Positions 59,001-64,000 of a DNA stretch of 64,000 nt are shown here, piece after piece. The notes below the pieces were generated by a model. It was not told the origin of the DNA. It searched no databases and saw only the letters and a list, made by a program, of their open reading frames with translations. Numbering within the stretch: position 1 is the first letter of the stretch; the number at the start of each line of letters is the position of its first letter. Location: contig VZRN01005629.1 of the NCBI GenBank assembly GCA_013397935.1, positions 186,001-250,000 on the forward strand, in the 5' to 3' direction. The position numbers and the translations under genes were made by a program. This stretch comes from Dasyornis broadbenti (taxonomy: Eukaryota; Chordata; Aves; Passeriformes; Dasyornithidae).

Positions 59001-59744
59001 ATGAGCAGAAAAGCCCCTAATTGTATGGACGAGATTAATTGGTAATTTTAAAAACCAAGCAATGAGTTAAGAGGTGGATTAATTAGATAAAACAGCAGGA
59101 AATCTAATTTGTGCAGCCATTTATTTTGTATTATTTATTTTTATACCACGAAGATTTTATCATGGCTTCTATAAAGCTTACAGGAGCCCAGTCAGATTTA
59201 ACAATAGTCCTGTGTAACAAACCACATCTCTTAAATTTTGTGTGTTATAATTTATTTTATTCATAAATAAAAATACACTTTAGATGCAAAGAGAATATCG
59301 AGACCATTTGATTGACAGTTTTTGTGCATTAATGGTGAAACTGCAGAAGGAGGCAGTTTCAGATTTCATCCCTGAAATAAAATTGATGACCTAAAGTAGT
59401 ACATTTTCATAGTTCCCTCCCATTTGTAAAAAAAATGTATTTCTCTATTCATGGCACTTGAACTGTCCGTTTTACCACTGGGTACTGAATTCTTTACAGA
59501 ATGTGAACGGGCAGCAAGTGCATCTTCCCTGTCTAGTCAAATGTGCTTTGAAAGCTAATTGTTTTCCTGGGTACTATTATTAACAGACACTTTAGAAAAT
59601 CCAAATAACCACAATTAATGTTGCATGGACTAAAACAGGGTACCAGTGAAGACTCTACTGATAACCAGATTTCTGTGGGATTAGATGAAGCTTTGCAATA
59701 ATGAGGAGCTCTCTAATGTGGGTGCGCAGGCACAGTTTTATCAA
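53030..59744. other. Intergenic DNA, no gene recognised
   Basis: AT-rich, with homopolymers: C12 at 55006-55017, T14 at 57762-57775, T20 at 58463-58482. No supported gene. Confidence 0.55.
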
Positions 59745-59749
59745 GTGTC
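59745..59749. repeat. Target-site duplication, left copy (GTGTC)
   Basis: Matches the right copy at 60806-60810 exactly. Confidence 0.85.
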
Positions 59750-60805
59750 TGTTGTGGTTTGACCCCGGCCAAATGCCGGGTACCCACAAATTAACACACC
59801 CACACCCAGGGCTCATGAGGTGAGATAAGGAAATGCATGAGAAGATGCACTCAATGGGCAAAGAGGCCTAACTTAAAGAATTGCAAAAAGTGATTTATTA
59901 CTAACAGTCAGAGGAGTAAATGAGAAATAAAATAAACCCTTCAAAGACATAGTTTCTCCACTCACCCCCCTCCCTCCTTCCCAGCAGCTGCACAGGGGAA
60001 GGAGGCATGGTGGGGGGGTAGGTCAGTTCATCACCCAGATCTTCTTCTACTGCCTGGGGAAGAGGCTCTTTTCCTCTGCACAGCCATGGGTCTCACTGGC
60101 GGCAGCCCGCCCGACCCTGCTGCAGTGTGATGGTGTCCCCATGGACAAACAGTCTCCCCAAAACTGCTGTGGAGTGGCGTCCCTCTTCCACGGGGTACAG
60201 ACCTCCGAGCCAGGCTGCAAGGCTTCTTCTCTTTACCGGACTTCTGCTGGACCACACACTCTCTCTCTCTCTCTGGCTCTCACCCACTCCATGTGGGGCA
60301 GTCAGTTCAGTCTCAGGGTGCAAGTCAAGGCCTGTTTCTCCACTGGGGCTCCCTCTGGACCACGGCCTCCTCCAGGCATCCACTCACTCTGGCATGGGCG
60401 AGAGGATCTCAGCATCCCCTGTGGGCCCCCATGGGCTGCAGGGGCATCCCCTGCTTCACCATGGGCCTCACCACGGCCTGCAGAGGCTGCAGAGCTCCGA
60501 CGCCTGGAGCTTCCCCTCGTCCTCCTTGTCCACTGACCTTGGTCTCTCCATGTTGTTTTCCCTCACATACTCTCACCTACTCCTCCTCCTCTGGCTCAAA
60601 GGAAGTGCGTGCACCCGTTGTTTTGATTTCTTCTTAAATATGTTTTCACAGAGACATAACCAACATCTCTAATTGGCCCAGCCTTGGCCAGCAGCATGTC
60701 CATCATCTCACAGCTGGACATGGTGAAGGCTTTGAGAAGCTTCACACAGGAGCCATCTTTGTCGCCCACCCCCCAGGAAAAACTGGGCCAAGCTAAACCT
60801 ACACA
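59750..60805 (-). mobile_element. Solo LTR of an endogenous retrovirus, ERVL-like
   Basis: A 1056-bp block begins TGTTGTGGTTTGACCCCGG and ends CTAAACCTACACA (TG...CA termini). It is flanked by identical GTGTC at 59745-59749 and 60806-60810. Five-base target duplications are typical of class III (ERVL) elements. No internal viral genes or second LTR are present, so this is a recombined solo LTR. An AATAAA on the minus strand (59894-59899), about 145 nt from that end, suggests minus orientation. Long open frames inside it are GC-rich chance frames. Confidence 0.88.
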
Positions 60806-60810
60806 GTGTC
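60806..60810. repeat. Target-site duplication, right copy (GTGTC)
   Basis: Matches the left copy at 59745-59749 exactly. Confidence 0.85.
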
Positions 60811-63800
60811 CCTGTATGACTGGAAATTATTGTAATGTCCTGTGCAAACCATCTAATCTGGCATTGATTCAGCTTTTCTTATTTTATGAAAGTGCATGAA
60901 GACTGAGGCCTGTTGCATGGCTGCAGGATTTTTCCAGGCTGGTGCTTAAGAAGGGTTCAGTCATTTCTTCCCGTCTATTCCACCATGGGAATCATGCCCA
61001 AGGTCACACATCCCATCCACAGCTCCTGCCAGCCTGGGAGTCCACATAGCTATTCCATGTTTTATCTGTGCACCGAAATTTAAAAGCAAGGACTCAAGCA
61101 GGTCTATGTGCAATTAGACCTAGGGGGATCTTTTTCTGGAGAAACAATTTGCTGAATTTATTGAGGAGACAAATCTCTTAAACTTGGTTTACATCTTTTT
61201 CAGACATTATCTGGTATTCCAAAAGTGGCAGAAAACTTTTCAGGAATGTTGATTGTTAAACCTTTGAATTGGATATTTGCAATTAGGTTGTGCTTACACT
61301 TTTGGTCCTCGAAAATCCTTCAGATGTTGAACTGAAAAGGGATTTTACATTTGGCTTCCTTTAAAAAGCCTTAACATTCTAGGTTTTGCATGAATCAAAT
61401 GAACTTCTAATATATATTTTTTGTTCTGTTACCAACCCAATCTATACATTATTCATGCAGATCTGCATCTCTAGATAATTATAAGGAACATCCTGAGTAA
61501 TATCAGAGGTTTTTATTCTGGTGTAGGGAAGTGACTCATGCGGCAGGAAAAACTCCTCATGTTTCAGCCTGTGGAGAATGATATCCTGGAAAGGCCTTGC
61601 ATGACCAAAGAAGAAATTTTTATAAGTGAACTTTGTTCAAAAAGGAAATTTCTGTTCTTCCAGAAGAGTCTGCTTTTGTGGGTCCACTCTCAGTTCTTGT
61701 TATTGAAACTACAGATAAGATCTGAATGTGCTTAGGTACAGCAGTTAGATTCAAGCTGATAAGTGAAAATTAAAGGTTAAAAAAATTTGTTAAAAATATT
61801 TAAAGGAGAACATGGAAGGGAACATAGAAGCAAAAGGGAGAGTCCTTGAGTGGTGGGTGGTAAAAGCAATGACTTTTCTTTCTAGGAAAGGAATAGCTGT
61901 AAGCATAATTTTTGAAATGTGTGTAACTCTTAATAAGGATGCATAAAATCTAAAAGCTCTTGGGAAATATCAGTTCTATAAGTAGAAGAATTTAATTAAA
62001 ATCCATCTACATGGCTTTGTTGAAAATAACCCTAGGCAAGCCTAGAACTTTCTCCTGAGATTATAAGTTTTGGAGATAATTGCATTAATTTAACGTCCCT
62101 AAACTCTTTAAAGATACTTATTTAGAAATCTATGGTGTTTTGATTCTGAAGCATATGGATTAGGAATGGGCAAATGGACTAATCTCAAAGGTAGATGCCA
62201 ATAGGACATAATTTGCTTGGTGTGCAGTTCAGTGGAACACGTTGCAGGACCTGATGACTGATGTTTATTCAGTGATCGAAAAGTAACATAAAAGCTTAAT
62301 TTTGTTTGGGTGTGACAGGTGGGTTGGGGGAGTGCTAAATAAAGGCTGATTTTTGTTAAATGCAGTGCAGTCTAAGACACGAACTATGATGGATGTTGAA
62401 TGAAATGTATATCCTGGGATAAAACATAATCCAGTAGGGACTCTTGGGTGGGGAATATCCTGGACAATCAAGAGAAGTGTGGTACCTCACATGTGGCACT
62501 CTGGGCAGTATTGAGTGGGAATTCAGTGGAACAAGAGGCAAACATCTCTGTTGCAGATAGTCCTGGAGACTTTTAAAATGAAGGTGCAAAATTCTAGGGT
62601 TTGGAAAAGATCATAAAAGATTCTTCAGAGGTTTCAGAATGTGTGTTCTAGTAGAAGACGTATGAAGTCAATCCACTTAGTGCACGATAAAGAAGAAGGA
62701 AAAGTTGCATGATTAGAAGGCATTCATGGGGATAGAATACTGGGGATTAAACTGTGAAATTAGTGCAGAGATACACAGTGTTTCTAACTGAGGGTAGACA
62801 CCGAGCTAAAACCAGAGTCAAGGAAATCCACATTAGATGGAAAGGAAAACACTTTTGTAGCAATAAAAGAGGCATCACAGAAGAAAAGACCAGGGCACTA
62901 CTATATATTTTTTTCACTTGTATTGCTAAAACAGGACTAAATAACTTTTCTGGGAGAGATTTTAATACGACATGAGTTCTGCTAATGGTAACAAAAATCA
63001 GTTGGCAGCTTTTTTTTAATGAAATGAAAGCTAACCCACACCAGATTCAGGTAGGCAAGTGATGGCCACATGCTCTCCAGGTCAGCAGTACTTGCTGAGT
63101 GAATAAAACTGTCTTTACCATTCTCATAATATTCTGATCTTTATCTGAAGTAGTAAACAGCAATCAGGAGTTGATATAATAAAAATACTTAGCTAGGGTT
63201 AGCCAAGTCTATTGATACAGAACATCTATAGTACCTGCTAGTCTGCTCTGTTATACTTGTCCAATTTGGACCAGACTTTGCCTCTCTCAGCACCTTAGAT
63301 CCTCTGCAGCATTCAGAGATTAATTTTCATGCCCTTTTCACCTCTGACCAGGTGTTACCTTGCTCCTCGTGATTGAAATCCTGCCGGGGTTGACCTTAAT
63401 GCAACTCCCACCCTCTGTGGAGTTGCCTGTGGTTTCTGCATTTGAAGCTCTGTAACTTTGCTGGTCAATATTTCTATTCCTGCCTGCAGACTTTTAATTG
63501 CACCTTTGATCCCTAAGCCTTTCCTGCTGGATGCCTGAGCTCTGTAGCTCAGATCCTCACTGTTTTGCCCTTTTGCTCTTCCAGCTCATCAGTTTGCTCC
63601 AGTTCACTGGCCTCTGTGGATGGCTTTGCTGAGCATCTACAGCAGTCCTTTGTTGTGATATCGAGACATCTCTCTCCTGCCAGCAATGAAGTGTTTGGGT
63701 TAGAAGGTATTTTATAATGCTGGTTTTTTTTTTGGTTTTTTTTTTTTTTCCCCTCCTCCTAGTAACCCTCTGATCTACCAGCTGGCATTTCTGTCCTGCT

Positions 63801-64000
63801 GCTCCCAGCCTGTAAATGCTGTGCGAGTCAATTCTTTTGTGCATCATCAGTATTCCAAAGCCTCTTGGCCACACCAAAGCTTCCAGGAGCTGCTGGTACC
63901 TCCACACAAATACACATCCCAGGTCCACCTTTGTGCGACAAGGCCACTGAGATTCCTTTTGCCTTTTACCAACACAGTGCATGTTTTAATCCATCCTCTT
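60811..64000. other. Intergenic DNA, no gene recognised
   Basis: No supported gene. T-runs lie at 63724-63733 and 63736-63749. A 141-codon minus-strand frame at 63557-63982 crosses these T-runs and resembles nothing I know. Confidence 0.5.

Noticed and set aside
60127..60672. 181-codon plus-strand frame and overlapping frames
   Set aside because: Lies wholly inside the solo LTR. Composition is CT-rich low complexity, with no retroviral or host protein similarity.
63557..63982. 141-codon minus-strand frame
   Set aside because: Crosses long T/A runs that create a poly-lysine stretch; no family resemblance and no clear splice context.
38746..64000. First exons of a downstream neighbour such as XYLT1, tRNA genes or a CRISPR array
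   Set aside because: No coding match, tRNA-like A/B boxes or regularly spaced repeats were seen in the region.

Overview
The window is vertebrate nuclear DNA, almost certainly from a bird and probably a songbird. The evidence is compact multi-exon genes with GT-AG introns, CR1 LINE fragments typical of bird genomes, and a passerine-like solo LTR. Two genes lie head to head. They match the ABCC6/NOMO neighbourhood known from human 16p13, so this looks like old conserved synteny.

Left part (1-13.7 kb, minus strand): the 5' two thirds of ABCC6, an ABCC/MRP-family exporter. I resolve 20 exons by splice sites, reading phase and similarity to the remembered human protein, about 897 codons. They cover the extra N-terminal membrane domain (MSD0), the first transmembrane domain and the whole first nucleotide-binding domain, with Walker A, Q-loop, LSGGQ signature, Walker B and H-loop all intact. 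The rest of the gene (second transmembrane domain and NBD2) lies beyond the left edge.

Middle (13.69-14.29 kb): about 600 bp between the two start codons, a candidate shared promoter. Two GC-rich first-exon regions are separated by about 350 bp of AT-rich DNA. This carries a CRE-like site, a C/EBP-like site, an inverted 10-mer pair and a 71-bp-period tandem duplication.

Right of that (14.29-38.7 kb, plus strand): the complete NOMO1 gene, 31 coding exons and about 1229 codons, then a 3' UTR with a poly(A) signal near 38.72 kb. NOMO is an ER membrane protein of stacked beta-sandwich domains that works with nicalin and TMEM147 at the translocon. Two single-base Ns interrupt the gene. One sits where the signal peptide should be encoded, and no reading frame there is hydrophobic. 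The other is flanked by an almost exact repeat and looks like a mis-closed assembly gap. The intron after exon 29 opens with 44 in-frame sense codons that encode a plausible alternative membrane anchor.

The last 25 kb (38.7-64 kb) holds no gene I can support. It contains a CR1 3' end, a solo LTR of 1056 bp with a perfect 5-bp target-site duplication, a pair of direct repeats 817 bp apart, some hairpins and homopolymer runs. ABCC6 (plasma-membrane export) and NOMO1 (ER membrane-protein biogenesis) are not known to act in one pathway. Their pairing looks positional, possibly with a shared promoter. No wholly new system was found. The best leads are the alternative NOMO C-terminus, the promoter insert and the assembly defects.
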